Below the pieces are notes generated by a model. The model did no database searches, was not told the origin of the DNA, and saw only the letters and a list, made by a program, of their open reading frames with translations. 63,058 nucleotides of DNA. Source: an uncultured Alphaproteobacteria bacterium (lineage in GTDB: Bacteria; Pseudomonadota; Alphaproteobacteria; RF32; CAG-239). Both the position numbers and the translations under genes were made by a program. Positions within the stretch are counted from its first letter, which is position 1; the number at the start of each line of letters is the position of its first letter. The stretch is taken from positions 1 through 63,058 of the forward strand of contig CALXPU010000008.1 of the NCBI GenBank assembly GCA_944390455.1. The letters are read 5' to 3'. Shown here in pieces: positions 17,356 to 26,495 of this stretch.

Positions 17356-17913
17356 ATGAAGAGATTAATTATTTTTAGGCACGGTAGTTATGACGAATAC
17401 AAAAATTTAACTGAGACTTGTGCTCAGGAACTTTTTTTGAAGGCTCGTCATATTCGAGAATTTCTCGGCCAACCTGCTGCAATTTTTACTTCCCCCATCA
17501 GACGAGCTTGGCAAACAGCTAATGTTCTTAATCTTGCTTTCGGCAGCGTTCCTTTGTTTGAAAAAGACGAATTAAGAGATTTTAGTGCTCTCAGCATTCC
17601 TTATTTTGCCAAAAGATTTGCAGTTGAAGCACAACAGAATTTTGCCGATAAAGATGTTCTTGCTTGGGTTACGCACGAACCTTCCGTGCACGAATTAGTG
17701 GGGATCACACTGGATACGTCAGGATGGATTGTTCTTGAGGCGCCTGAGTGGGAGATGATTTTTGAACCAAAGTTCAGAAAAATCTATCGTTCAGTAAATT
17801 TTCTTACTGCTCAAGGCTATTCTGCTAACGAAGCTTTCCACAAATTGGTGGAATGGACGATGGATGAACTTTCTGATGAAGATGCGCAAAAAATCAGCTC
17901 TCTTTTGAAATGA
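17356..17913 (+). CDS. Histidine phosphatase family protein
   Basis: This cytosolic protein of 185 aa belongs to the branch 1/SixA-like histidine phosphatase superfamily. The signature RHG lies at the N-terminus (IIFRHGSYDEY) with the phospho-accepting His. The second Arg is in TSPIRRAWQTAN and the distal catalytic His in VTHEPSVHEL. Whether it acts on a phosphohistidine protein or a small phosphate ester cannot be told. The frame is open from 17305, but the ATG at 17356 places the RHG motif at the normal distance from the start. Like the upstream repeat proteins it is SD-less with a TTGACA promoter. A terminator follows at 17931. Confidence 0.85.
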   Translation: MKRLIIFRHGSYDEYKNLTETCAQELFLKARHIREFLGQPAAIFTSPIRRAWQTANVLNLAFGSVPLFEKDELRDFSALSIPYFAKRFAVEAQQNFADKDVLAWVTHEPSVHELVGITLDTSGWIVLEAPEWEMIFEPKFRKIYRSVNFLTAQGYSANEAFHKLVEWTMDELSDEDAQKISSLLK

Positions 17914-17930
17914 TTTTTTCCTTTGTATTT

Positions 17931-17957
17931 AAACTCTCCTTTTCGGAGAGTTTTTTT
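17931..17957 (+). terminator. Terminator of the histidine phosphatase gene
   Basis: AAACTCTCC (17931-17939) pairs with GGAGAGTTT (17945-17953) around a five-base loop, followed by TTTT. Confidence 0.88.
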
Positions 17958-18022
17958 ATGTTTACTAATCTTTTTCTTTCGGTATTATATTCATTAGTTT
18001 CATAATTTTAAGGTTTTGTAGA

Positions 18023-18601
18023 ATGGATTATTTAGCGCAATCTAACCTCAATACATCTATAGCTCAGAAAATTATTAGCGACAGCCGTATTATTCCTTTA
18101 TGGCAGTCTGTGGGAGCTCGTGTCAATCTGGTTGGTTCTCTTAGAATCGGTGTATTAGCAAAACACCTTGATATAGATTTTCATGTTTACACTCCTGAAC
18201 TTGATGTTTCTCAAAGTTTTACCGTTATTTCACAAATAGCGCAAAATCCTGCCGTTAAAAAAATTGAATTTATCAATCTGGCACATACTGATGAATGTTG
18301 CTTTGAGTGGCACATTTGGTATGAAGATGATGACAGAAATTTGTGGAAGATTGATATTATTCAAATCAAAAGCGGCTCTTTTTATGATGGATATTTTGAG
18401 CGTGTTGCTGATACCATTAAAGATGCGATGACTGCTGACATGAAGCAGACTATTCTTAAACTCAAATTTGACACACCTGATTATCTCAAAATTTCCGGTA
18501 TGGAATATTATAAAGCAGTCATTCAAGATGGAATTACAAACTTTGAAGATTTCTTAGCATGGCGTGCCGAACACTCTTTTAATGGCATTATTGAGTGGTA
18601 A
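18023..18601 (+). CDS. Nucleotidyltransferase-fold-like protein
   Basis: This 192-aa soluble protein is not a family I can name. VGSLRIGVLAKHLDIDFHVY has the GS-x(n)-DxD layout of polymerase-beta-type nucleotidyltransferases, and a third Asp could be in WKIDIIQI, completing a catalytic triad. No helical substrate-binding domain typical of aminoglycoside or tRNA nucleotidyltransferases is obvious. AAGG lies 9 bases upstream of the ATG. It may stand alone, because a terminator precedes it and the next gene is convergent. A nucleotidyltransferase role is inference from this motif alone. Confidence 0.6.
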   Translation: MDYLAQSNLNTSIAQKIISDSRIIPLWQSVGARVNLVGSLRIGVLAKHLDIDFHVYTPELDVSQSFTVISQIAQNPAVKKIEFINLAHTDECCFEWHIWYEDDDRNLWKIDIIQIKSGSFYDGYFERVADTIKDAMTADMKQTILKLKFDTPDYLKISGMEYYKAVIQDGITNFEDFLAWRAEHSFNGIIEW

Positions 18602-18607
18602 TTTTTC

Positions 18608-19078
18608 CTATATTGCTTGTTTGCAAACATCTACCCATATTGAAGTCGGCGTATATTTTTTTAATTCTTCAGGTGTCACTTCTATTGCACTGTTAGAACT
18701 ACCACAGGCTGGATATACACTTTGAAATCTTTTTAGCGACTCGTCCAAATATATTTCAACATTTTCTGGTACACCAAATGGACAAACACCGCCTATAGCA
18801 TGTCCTATACGTTCAATTACTTCTTCTGGTGTGAGCATTTTAGCTTTTACATGAAACAGAGCTTTGTACTTGGCGTTATCAATTTTGCAATCTCCTGCCA
18901 TTACAATTAATATAGCTTTATCTTTTACTGCAAAAGACAACGTCTTGGCAATGCGGCAAGGTTCGCATCCCAATGCTTGTGCAGCTAGTTCTACTGTTGC
19001 ACTTGATACCGGAAATTCTAAAATTCTATTCTCTGCGCCAAATTGTTTTAGATATTCTCTTGCTTTTTCTATACTCAT
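18608..19078 (-). CDS. YbaK/EbsC-type aminoacyl-tRNA deacylase
   Basis: This 156-aa protein spans a single YbaK domain. Members hydrolyse mischarged Cys-, Ala- or Pro-tRNA in trans after aminoacylation errors. The conserved lysine lies in RIAKTLSF, and the substrate loop AIGGVCPFGVP and SSNSAIEVTPEEL near the C-terminus are typical. It contains a conserved-looking VMAGDCKID segment. It is convergent with the 18023 gene with only 6 bases between the stops, and no terminator is visible there. Which tRNA it corrects is not decidable from sequence alone. Confidence 0.92.
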   Translation of the reverse strand: MSIEKAREYLKQFGAENRILEFPVSSATVELAAQALGCEPCRIAKTLSFAVKDKAILIVMAGDCKIDNAKYKALFHVKAKMLTPEEVIERIGHAIGGVCPFGVPENVEIYLDESLKRFQSVYPACGSSNSAIEVTPEELKKYTPTSIWVDVCKQAI

Positions 19079-19131
19079 TTAGAAGAACTCTCTCTTTTTA
19101 TATTTTACTAAGACCTTTTTCTTCAGATAAC

Positions 19132-19163
19132 TAAAAGAGGGTTGTAATTTCTTGCAACCCTCT
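19132..19163 (-). terminator. Terminator of rplM-rpsI
   Basis: AGAGGGTTG (19136-19144) and CAACCCTCT (19155-19163) form a nine-pair stem. On the minus strand it is followed by TTTTAG, 30 bases after the rpsI stop. Confidence 0.85.
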
Positions 19164-19191
19164 GAAAATATTTGATATTTTCGTATACCAA

Positions 19192-19677
19192 TTAACGTTT
19201 AGAGAATTGGTAAGAACGACGTGCTTTAGCGCGACCGTATTTCTTACGTTCTACAACACGATCATCACGTGTTAAGAAGCCAGCTTGTTTCAAAACTGAA
19301 CGAAGTTCTGGTTCATATTCATTCAAAGCTTTAGAAATACCGTGTTTGATTGCACCAGCTTGACCAGACAAACCACCGCCTTGTACTGTGCATACTACGT
19401 CAAATTCGTTTTCACGATTTGTGATTTCAAACGGTTGGTTAATAATCATTTTCAAAACCGGACGTGCAAAGTATGTATCAATCGGTTTATCGTTAATTGT
19501 GATATTACCTTTACCAGGCATAATCCATACACGTGCAACAGCGTTCTTTCTTTTACCTGTAGCATAAGAACGACCTTGTTTGTCACGAGAAGGTTTACGT
19601 TTTGCTTCAACAGTTGCTGAGGAAGATGCAACAGCTTCTTTGATTTCTGTTAAAGATTCAATTTTTTTATTAGCCAT
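19192..19677 (-). CDS. rpsI: 30S ribosomal protein S9
   Basis: This 161-aa S9 carries a roughly 30-residue N-terminal extension rich in Ser, Ala and Lys before the conserved [15 protein letters not shown]. The [19 protein letters not shown] segment and the basic tail ending in YQFSKR, which reaches the P-site tRNA, are intact. Its start codon overlaps the stop of rplM by one base, the usual L13-S9 coupling. It is the last gene of the operon. Confidence 0.98.
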   Translation of the reverse strand: MANKKIESLTEIKEAVASSSATVEAKRKPSRDKQGRSYATGKRKNAVARVWIMPGKGNITINDKPIDTYFARPVLKMIINQPFEITNRENEFDVVCTVQGGGLSGQAGAIKHGISKALNEYEPELRSVLKQAGFLTRDDRVVERKKYGRAKARRSYQFSKR

Positions 19678-20144
19678 TACAGTTCACTCCTTTTGTTCTT
19701 TTCATTCATTGACGCAATATCCAAAACTTCGGGATTTTGTGCTGCGTGTGGATGATTTTCACCTGCATATACCTTTAATTTTGTCATTTGTTGACGTCCC
19801 ATTGGATTGCGGGAAATCATGCGTTCTACTGCTTTTTCAATTACTCTTTCAGGGAAACGACTGTTTAAAATCTTGCCAGCTGTGGTTTCTTTAATACCAC
19901 CAATCCAGCCAGTGTGTTTGTAATATTTCTTATCAGTCAATTTCTTGCCTGTTAATTTTACTTTATCTGCGTTGATTACAACAACATAGTCACCACAGTC
20001 TAAGTTTGGTGTGAAGTAAGGCTTGTTTTTACCACGAAGCAAAATTGCTACTTGTGCAGCCAAACGACCTAATACGACATCTGTTGCATCAACAACATAC
20101 CATTTTCTTTTAATATCAGATGGTTTTGTTGCATATGTATTCAT
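19677..20144 (-). CDS. rplM: 50S ribosomal protein L13
   Basis: This 155-aa protein has the L13 landmarks [41 protein letters not shown] and [20 protein letters not shown]. It binds 23S rRNA early in large-subunit assembly. It is the first gene of the rplM-rpsI operon, with a strong promoter at 20187-20214. Confidence 0.98.
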   Translation of the reverse strand: MNTYATKPSDIKRKWYVVDATDVVLGRLAAQVAILLRGKNKPYFTPNLDCGDYVVVINADKVKLTGKKLTDKKYYKHTGWIGGIKETTAGKILNSRFPERVIEKAVERMISRNPMGRQQMTKLKVYAGENHPHAAQNPEVLDIASMNEKNKRSEL

Positions 20145-20186
20145 TTTATGGTCTCTTTTCTAAAAAATTAAGTTAAATTCGTGTTT

Positions 20187-20214
20187 AATATATGGATATT
20201 TATGCATTTGTCAA
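20187..20214 (-). promoter_or_regulatory. Promoter of rplM-rpsI
   Basis: On the minus strand TTGACA (20209-20214) and TATATT (20187-20192) are separated by 16 bases, 43 bases upstream of the rplM start. Confidence 0.72.
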
Positions 20215-20366
20215 TATAAAAATTTTATTTATTTTCAATATATTAATTCATGGTACTATAATACCACATCTTAACTATATGTTTTTACTAATTTTATTAG
20301 TTTAAGATATTTTTAATTTGATTTTATTTATATTGTTGTTGTGTATTTTATTTATTAAGGTGAGTT

Positions 20367-21065
20367 ATGAAACACTTTTCTTTTTTGCTTTTTAGCTCTT
20401 TGTTTATGCTGTTGATAGTTCCTTGTAGCTACGCTCAGCAATACTCCTCAAAACAAATAGCCGCCTATGTACGTAGCGCACCCAGTGATGTTGAACGAAA
20501 CCTTGCACCATTAGTCAAATATCTAACCGAACCTTTTGATAATGATTATGATAAAGCAAAGTCTATCGCCTTTTGGATTGCTTCTCATATTTATTATGAC
20601 TCTTATCTTTACAATGGTGCTGATAACAAAGATACATATCTACGCAAAAGTTACCAAGAGCAATCTCCCTCTAAGCTACTCAAATCTCGTGTAGGAATTT
20701 GTGTTGACTATGCCGCGCTTTTTCAAGCGATGTGCCGTAAAGCCGGCATTACTGCTCGCATTGTAAATGGTTATGCCTACCCTGCTCATTTGGCTCTATC
20801 TTCCGCTGTAAAACGGAATTACGCTCATTCTTGGAACTATTTTTATTACAGAGGTCAAAAGATTTATGTTGATACAACCTTTATGGCCGGTGGCTCTTTG
20901 GCTGCCGATGAATATCCTAATTCCGCAAAACGGAGGCGTGCGTTGTATCAATTTAAAAAGCAAAATAAAGAACAAGAACAAACCGCCAGTATTTATGGAT
21001 ACTACTTTGATTTTTCCTATAAAGATGAAATTGTGCAAAAAAAGCGTATTCATAAAGAGCGTTAG
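20367..21065 (+). CDS. Exported transglutaminase-like cysteine protease-fold protein
   Basis: This 232-aa protein has a signal peptide ending SYAQ (cleavage near residue 23) and a transglutaminase-like core. The catalytic Cys is in RVGICVDYAALFQAMCR, the His in NYAHSWNYFYY and the Asp in YVDTTFMAGG, in the standard C-H-D order. Bacterial members act as periplasmic peptidases or crosslinking enzymes. The substrate is unknown. The tail is basic (KKRIHKER). AAGGTGAG precedes the ATG. It is a stand-alone unit closed by a terminator at 21085. Confidence 0.85.
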   Translation: MKHFSFLLFSSLFMLLIVPCSYAQQYSSKQIAAYVRSAPSDVERNLAPLVKYLTEPFDNDYDKAKSIAFWIASHIYYDSYLYNGADNKDTYLRKSYQEQSPSKLLKSRVGICVDYAALFQAMCRKAGITARIVNGYAYPAHLALSSAVKRNYAHSWNYFYYRGQKIYVDTTFMAGGSLAADEYPNSAKRRRALYQFKKQNKEQEQTASIYGYYFDFSYKDEIVQKKRIHKER

Positions 21066-21084
21066 TCTTTTCTGTTAAACATAA

Positions 21085-21115
21085 AGGAGCAAGTTTTAAA
21101 CCTGCTCCTCTTTTT
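21085..21115 (+). terminator. Terminator of the transglutaminase-like gene
   Basis: AGGAGCA (21085-21091) pairs with TGCTCCT (21103-21109), extended inward by GTTT/AAAC, and is followed by TTTTT. Confidence 0.82.
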
Positions 21116-21140
21116 ATTGTCTACTCCAATCTTGTATAGA

Positions 21141-23105
21141 CTAATTCTTATTGATAAGCTGTTTAACTTCTTCTACCAAATTATCCGAAGTCAAACCAAA
21201 ATGCTCATACAATTCATTAGCCGGACCGGAAGCGCCAAATGTATCAATTCCGATGGTTCTTTGTGCAAATCTATTCCATCCGAATGTTGCAGCAGCTTCC
21301 ATACTGATAACAGGTTTGTTCCCGAGAACATCCATTTGATAATGCATACTTTGCTCTTCAAATAATTCCATACAAGGCATTGATACTACAGCAACATCTA
21401 TATTTTGTTCTAACAATTTCTTTTGGGCTTCAACAGCAATTGAAACCTCTGAACCGGTAGCAATTATCGTTGCCTGTCTTTCTTTTTGAGCAGGAGAAAT
21501 TATATACGCACCTTTAGCGGTTAAATTCTCTTCCGCAGACTGACGCAACAATGGCAATCCTTGGCGGGATAATGCTAAAATACTTGGACGATGTTCTTCT
21601 TCCAAAGCTAACTCCCAAGCTTCTGCCGTTTCAACCACATCACATGGTCTAAATGTTAAAATATTCGGCATTGCGCGATATGACGCTAGATGCTCTATCG
21701 GTTGATGTGTCGGTCCGTCTTCACCCACACCGATAGAATCGTGTGTCAAAACATAAACTACTCTAATTCCCATTAATGCCGCTAATCTCATAGAAGGACG
21801 CATATAATCCGAGAATACAAAGAATGTTCCACCATAAGGAATAGCTCCACCATGTAACGCCATTCCATTCATGATTGCACCCATTGCATGTTCTCTAATA
21901 CCATACATTATATTGTTTCCATGATAGTCATTGGCTGTTACGGTTTTTAATCCTTCCACAAAAGTCAAGTTGGATGCAGCAAGGTCTGCTGAACCACCTA
22001 CAATTTCAGGTACATGCGGCACAATAGCTTTCAGACACATTTCTGATGCTTTTCTGGTTGCCACTTTAGTTTTCTCTGCTATTGCTTGTTGCTTTACGGC
22101 ATTCAAAGCTTCATTCCAACCTTTAGGTAATTTATTTGCGATGAAATCGTGAAATTCTGTTCCTGCTGCTTGCGCATCTTGTACCCATTGATTATACTCT
22201 TCTTTATTTCTGTTTTGAGTTTGACGCCACATTTGCAAACTGTCTTCTGGCACTTCAAATGGACCGTATGACCAATTTAACTTTTGACGCATCAAAGCAG
22301 TTTCCTCTTCTCCCAACGGAGAACCATGGCACTTTGAAGTTCCTGCCTTATTCGGTGCACCAAAACCTATTGTTGTACGGCATGCAATTAATGTCGGCTT
22401 ATCAGATTTTTGAGCTTGTTCTATTGCTTGTCTGATTTCTTGATAATCATGACCATTAATGCTAATGGTACTCCATCCCATTGCTTCAAATCTCATTAAT
22501 TGGTTGGTAGAACTTGCTTTATCTACCGTACCGTCAATCGTGATATTGTTATTATCCCAGAATACGATTAATTTGTTTAATTTTAAATGACCGGCCAATG
22601 ACGCTGCCTCTTCCGATATCCCTTCCATCAAACAACCATCTCCGGCAATTACATAGGTATAGTGACTACAGAGTTTATCGCCATATTTTGCATTAATCAT
22701 TCTTTCTGCCAGAGCCATACCTACCGCTGATGAAATACCTTGTCCCAAAGGTCCGGTAGTCATGTCTATTCCTTCTAAATGTCCGTATTCCGGATGGCCT
22801 GCTGTTTTAGAACCAAATTGTCTGAAATCTTTTATATCATCAATGGTTATATCTTTATATCCGGTTAGGTACAAAAGAGAATACAACAACATTGATCCAT
22901 GTCCTGCAGATAAAACAAATCTATCTCTATCAAACCATTTCGGAGCTTCCGGATTTAACTTTATGTACTCTCCAAACAGAACTGTTGCCACATCTGCCAT
23001 TCCCAACGGCATCCCCGGGTGGCCCGAATTTGATTTATTTATGGCATCTGCCGCTAGAAAACGAATTGTATTTGCCATTTTTTGAAGGACAGTTGTTTCT
23101 ATCAT
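21141..23105 (-). CDS. tkt: Transketolase
   Basis: This 654-aa cytosolic enzyme uses thiamine diphosphate and links the pentose phosphate pathway with glycolysis. Visible are GHPGMPLGMADV near the N-terminus, SAGHGSMLLYSLLYLTG, the ThDP-binding GDGCLMEG...NN motif and the transketolase signature around DSIGVGEDGPTHQP. FGASGPANELYEHFGLT lies near the C-terminus. Length and domain order are typical. It lies 12 bases downstream of the RNA methyltransferase gene on the same strand, so it is probably co-transcribed. Confidence 0.97.
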   Translation of the reverse strand: MIETTVLQKMANTIRFLAADAINKSNSGHPGMPLGMADVATVLFGEYIKLNPEAPKWFDRDRFVLSAGHGSMLLYSLLYLTGYKDITIDDIKDFRQFGSKTAGHPEYGHLEGIDMTTGPLGQGISSAVGMALAERMINAKYGDKLCSHYTYVIAGDGCLMEGISEEAASLAGHLKLNKLIVFWDNNNITIDGTVDKASSTNQLMRFEAMGWSTISINGHDYQEIRQAIEQAQKSDKPTLIACRTTIGFGAPNKAGTSKCHGSPLGEEETALMRQKLNWSYGPFEVPEDSLQMWRQTQNRNKEEYNQWVQDAQAAGTEFHDFIANKLPKGWNEALNAVKQQAIAEKTKVATRKASEMCLKAIVPHVPEIVGGSADLAASNLTFVEGLKTVTANDYHGNNIMYGIREHAMGAIMNGMALHGGAIPYGGTFFVFSDYMRPSMRLAALMGIRVVYVLTHDSIGVGEDGPTHQPIEHLASYRAMPNILTFRPCDVVETAEAWELALEEEHRPSILALSRQGLPLLRQSAEENLTAKGAYIISPAQKERQATIIATGSEVSIAVEAQKKLLEQNIDVAVVSMPCMELFEEQSMHYQMDVLGNKPVISMEAAATFGWNRFAQRTIGIDTFGASGPANELYEHFGLTSDNLVEEVKQLINKN

Positions 23106-23117
23106 TGTTTCAGCTCC

Positions 23118-24275
23118 TTAATTGTTTTCGTGATTAATTTCAAATAAAGCTATAAGTTCTTGGTGCGGTGAATATACAAATTGATCAACCATCACAACTT
23201 TTTTAAACTCATAACCACTTTCTATCAATGTTGTTGCATCATACACAAACGTTTTGGGATTGCATGATACAAACACAATTTTTTCTGGACGTTCTGCTGA
23301 GGATAAAGTCGCAAGCACACGACATTGTTCATGTGCTCCCGCCCGTGGCGGATCTATCACCAATGCCTTTACACCTTTCAAATCAGAAGCGTCCATTGGA
23401 TCTTTAAATAAATTACGCTCAATAATTTTTACATTTTGAATTTGATTACGATTAAGCGCTTTTTGTAACCCTTGTAATGAAGCCGACGAAGAATCGGATG
23501 AGATAATTTCATTTTCCTTATTCTGAACCAACGGATAAGTAAATGTTCCAAGACCACAAAATAAATCTGCAATTTTCCCTGTGGTATTTCCCATATACTC
23601 CATGACTTTATTTATCATGGCTGTTTCTGAGGCTTTAGATGCTTGTAAAAATACCCCTTGTGGAATCGGTATTGAAAATCCTGCAATATACAGTTCCGGA
23701 GACATTTTTTCCACTACCGTTTCTGCCGACATATTACCTATAACCCACGATAAACGCACAATATTGGAAATTTTATTTACAAATTCTCCCACCAACAATC
23801 TATGTTCCAAAGAGGGTTCGGAGTTTAACTTTAAAAGAATGTCCATACCGTTGTCTGCGTATAATATTTGTATTGAACCTGATCTAATCGGCTCTTTTTG
23901 TTTGGCTTGTTTTTTCTTTTTTAATGGGAGAGGACTTTGAGAAACAGAACAAAACTCTTGTAAAAAAGCTTTAATCTCCGGTAGCAACTGATTGATTTCC
24001 GGCAACAACATCGGACAATTTTCTATATCTACCAAATTGTGCGTTTTACTCTCATTAAACCCTAAGCACAATTTACCTTTAACTAGTTTAAAATCCATCT
24101 CTGCGCGGCGACGATTACCATCTCCGATATATATTGTATTTTCTATAACCGGATGTGCCCCTTTTATATTACCGATGGTTTGTTCAAAATCCTTTTGTTT
24201 ACGTTGGCGATATTCTTGCTCTCCTAGTTCACGAAAAGGGCAACCGCCACATATCTGACAAGTTTCATTTATCAT
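23118..24275 (-). CDS. RumA/TrmA-type 5-methyluridine RNA methyltransferase
   Basis: This 385-aa SAM-dependent enzyme has an N-terminal cysteine cluster (CQICGGCPF, residues 6-12) with a later Cys in ENCPML that may bind an iron-sulfur cluster. The motifs DLFCGLGTFTYPL (SAM site), VIDPPRAG and FVSCNPKTFVYD (catalytic nucleophile Cys) are all present. It lacks the N-terminal TRAM domain found in RlmD and is closer to a compact form. Whether it methylates 23S rRNA or tRNA cannot be decided. It precedes tkt on the same strand. Confidence 0.9.
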   Translation of the reverse strand: MINETCQICGGCPFRELGEQEYRQRKQKDFEQTIGNIKGAHPVIENTIYIGDGNRRRAEMDFKLVKGKLCLGFNESKTHNLVDIENCPMLLPEINQLLPEIKAFLQEFCSVSQSPLPLKKKKQAKQKEPIRSGSIQILYADNGMDILLKLNSEPSLEHRLLVGEFVNKISNIVRLSWVIGNMSAETVVEKMSPELYIAGFSIPIPQGVFLQASKASETAMINKVMEYMGNTTGKIADLFCGLGTFTYPLVQNKENEIISSDSSSASLQGLQKALNRNQIQNVKIIERNLFKDPMDASDLKGVKALVIDPPRAGAHEQCRVLATLSSAERPEKIVFVSCNPKTFVYDATTLIESGYEFKKVVMVDQFVYSPHQELIALFEINHENN

Positions 24276-24424
24276 TGTTCCTCTCTTTTTTTCTTTTCTA
24301 CAAAAAAAATATCAGAAACACAAGCAATAGTTTTAAACATTTCTGCACCCAATCTAAAAAAAGAGATGAATATTTTTTTTAATGGTATATAATATATCTG
24401 TAATTCATTTTTAGGGAGCTTTTT

Positions 24425-25573
24425 ATGTTAGTACATATTCCTGATCATTTTAGTTCAAAGCTAAATTTTAATCTTCAAAAGACCCCCGTTTCTATTACGG
24501 ATCGTTCGTCGCTTTGGTTAGTTATTCTCGGATGGTTTTTCGGAACATTACTTTTATGCTTAGGTGTCTTTGAAATGTTCAGCTTTATTACTGCTGAAAA
24601 AGCCGAAGGGCAGTCATTCATAGTCGTTGAGATTTTCTCTTTCATTGTTATCATGATTGCTATTGGACTTATTGTTGCTTCCTTTTTCTCTTTTGTCAGA
24701 TACAAAAAATTCTTTTTTGATGGAAAGAACTTTACTATTGTTTATAGACCGGCATTGGGAATTAAACACCAACTTACCGAATCTGTTGAAAATTATATGG
24801 GCGTTCGTCTGAGAGTGCTTTTTGTGCAATCTGGACTTTTTAACCGCAGCCGTTACATCATTGATTTATACCACAAAGATTCAAATAAGATTGTTCCTCT
24901 TTATATTTCAATGAAAAATAAAAATATCCGTAAAATTTGGGAAAATTATGCAAAAATGTTTAATCTTCCTGCATTAAGCGTTAGTGACAGAGGACTTATT
25001 CAACGGGATTGCGATGATTTGGATAAATCATTAAAAGAATTAGCTCAAGAGCAAAAACTTCCCTTTATTGCCAGCGGAAAATTTCCGGCTCCAGCTTCTG
25101 TTATTGTTGAAGAACAGCTCAAATCCACCTCAGTTGAGCCTCGTGGAATCTATTGGGATATTTTTAGCGCACTCTTTTTATTGGTTGCCATTTTCTCCGT
25201 TCTTTTACTCACTGCCGGCGGTGTTTATTTAACAATCATAGGCACAACAATCCCTCTCAAATATTGGGCTTTGGGTGCTTTCTTATTGTTAGCTGTCATC
25301 TATTTTTCAATGAAACTTTTCAATTCATATAAACTCATAATTGACAACAATTCCGTGCATGTAATTACAACCCTACTCGGTTCTCCTGTTTCTGAACAAA
25401 GTATTGATGTCAAGAAGATTGAAAACGTGGAACTTTCTTACAATCCAACTATTGATCGCTACAACTTGGCTATTATAAGCGACGAAAAAATCATTAATTT
25501 CGGCAGTCGCCTTCCGGTTAATGATTTGATTTGGGTGCGCGATTTTGTTATCAGAAAATTAATTGGTAATTAA
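24425..25573 (+). CDS. Membrane protein with two PH-like domains, unknown function
   Basis: This 382-aa protein appears internally duplicated. Each half has two transmembrane helices (about residues 29-55 and 61-90, then 238-270 and 278-298) followed by a beta-rich domain resembling bacterial PH domains. The second half contains LIIDNNSVHVITTLLGS and ENVELSYNPTIDRYNLAIIS. I recognise no catalytic motif. The 149-base gap to the divergent methyltransferase gene includes a TATAAT (24388-24393) without a clear -35. Its start has AGGGAG upstream. Probably an inner-membrane protein. Confidence 0.7.
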   Translation: MLVHIPDHFSSKLNFNLQKTPVSITDRSSLWLVILGWFFGTLLLCLGVFEMFSFITAEKAEGQSFIVVEIFSFIVIMIAIGLIVASFFSFVRYKKFFFDGKNFTIVYRPALGIKHQLTESVENYMGVRLRVLFVQSGLFNRSRYIIDLYHKDSNKIVPLYISMKNKNIRKIWENYAKMFNLPALSVSDRGLIQRDCDDLDKSLKELAQEQKLPFIASGKFPAPASVIVEEQLKSTSVEPRGIYWDIFSALFLLVAIFSVLLLTAGGVYLTIIGTTIPLKYWALGAFLLLAVIYFSMKLFNSYKLIIDNNSVHVITTLLGSPVSEQSIDVKKIENVELSYNPTIDRYNLAIISDEKIINFGSRLPVNDLIWVRDFVIRKLIGN

Positions 25574-25651
25574 AAACACTTTTTCGTTGCGCTTCTATCG
25601 CTGCTTTGGTACATTTATATAAATTATACATTTTAACTGAGGGATACGGTC

Positions 25652-26377
25652 ATGGCAAAAGACATTAAACGTAATAGTGAAAAAAGCAAAAACGCTACTC
25701 AGGGTAGCAATCCTTATTTCAATTTGGATGCAGAAAAGGCTTTTTTTGAAGAAGTTGATGAAGAAGTCAGAAATGAAAAGTTTAAAGAACTTATCAACAA
25801 ATATGGTGGCTACATTCTGACGTTTGTTATTTTGGTTTTGGCATTTGCCGTTGGTTATGAAAAAATTGGTGAGTGGCGCATAAATAAGGCTGAACAAACT
25901 AATGCACGTTACGTTCAGGCTGTTTCTGCGTCGTCTGATTATGAGAACAACATTGCAGAACTAGAAGGTATCGTTCAAACAGAGACTGGCTTATATAAAG
26001 ATATTGCTCGCTTACAAATTGCTAATATCTTGCTTGACAATAATCAAACAGATAAAGCTTTAACAGTATTGGCTCAGATTAATGACGATGCTTCTGCCAG
26101 CGACAAAATTAGAGAAATTGCAGCTGTTAAATTGGCGACATATAAAATAGACTCCTCTTCTTATAGCGAAATTGAGAAAATTTTAGCTCCTATCGTTCAA
26201 AAAGGTGGGGCTTGGGCTCCAATGGCTAAAGAATTGTTGGCTATGTCTGCAATTCAAAATAAAGATATGGCTAAAGCTAAGACTATTTATGAAGAACTCC
26301 TTGCAAACGGAAATATCTCCGAGGAATTTAAAGCCAGAGTTAACGATATGCTGGCATCTATTAATGAAGCTCAATAA
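25652..26377 (+). CDS. YfgM-like membrane-anchored TPR protein
   Basis: This 241-aa protein has a charged cytosolic N-terminus, one membrane helix (YILTFVILVLAFAVGY, residues about 53-70) and a periplasmic TPR-like domain. This matches YfgM, the SecYEG-associated chaperone network factor of Gammaproteobacteria, and alphaproteobacterial counterparts. It is followed by bamB, the same order as yfgM-bamB-der in E. coli. The last codons and stop form one arm of a terminator hairpin at 26366-26401. SD-like GAGGGA lies upstream of the ATG. Confidence 0.85.
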   Translation: MAKDIKRNSEKSKNATQGSNPYFNLDAEKAFFEEVDEEVRNEKFKELINKYGGYILTFVILVLAFAVGYEKIGEWRINKAEQTNARYVQAVSASSDYENNIAELEGIVQTETGLYKDIARLQIANILLDNNQTDKALTVLAQINDDASASDKIREIAAVKLATYKIDSSSYSEIEKILAPIVQKGGAWAPMAKELLAMSAIQNKDMAKAKTIYEELLANGNISEEFKARVNDMLASINEAQ

Positions 26378-26401
26378 TTTTATTGAGCTTCCTTCTTTTT
26401 T
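26366..26401 (+). terminator. Terminator overlapping the stop codon of the YfgM-like gene
   Basis: A 12-bp perfect stem (26366-26377 with 26380-26391, 2-base loop) ends in a T-rich run. The 5' arm encodes the last residues and the stop, so termination and the end of translation coincide. Confidence 0.72.
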
Positions 26402-26495
26402 GTATAGATAAAATGATTATATCTATTCAAAAATATGTGTTCTTGTGTTTAATCAATACAGACTTTGTTATGTAATATCACTTTAGGAGATCTCT

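Noticed and set aside
20271..20303. Sequence resembling the array leader (TTAACTATATGTTTTTACTA) upstream of the transglutaminase gene
   Set aside because: It lies about 95 bases from the start and has an SD nearer the gene; similarity may be due to AT-rich composition. Not scored as a leader.
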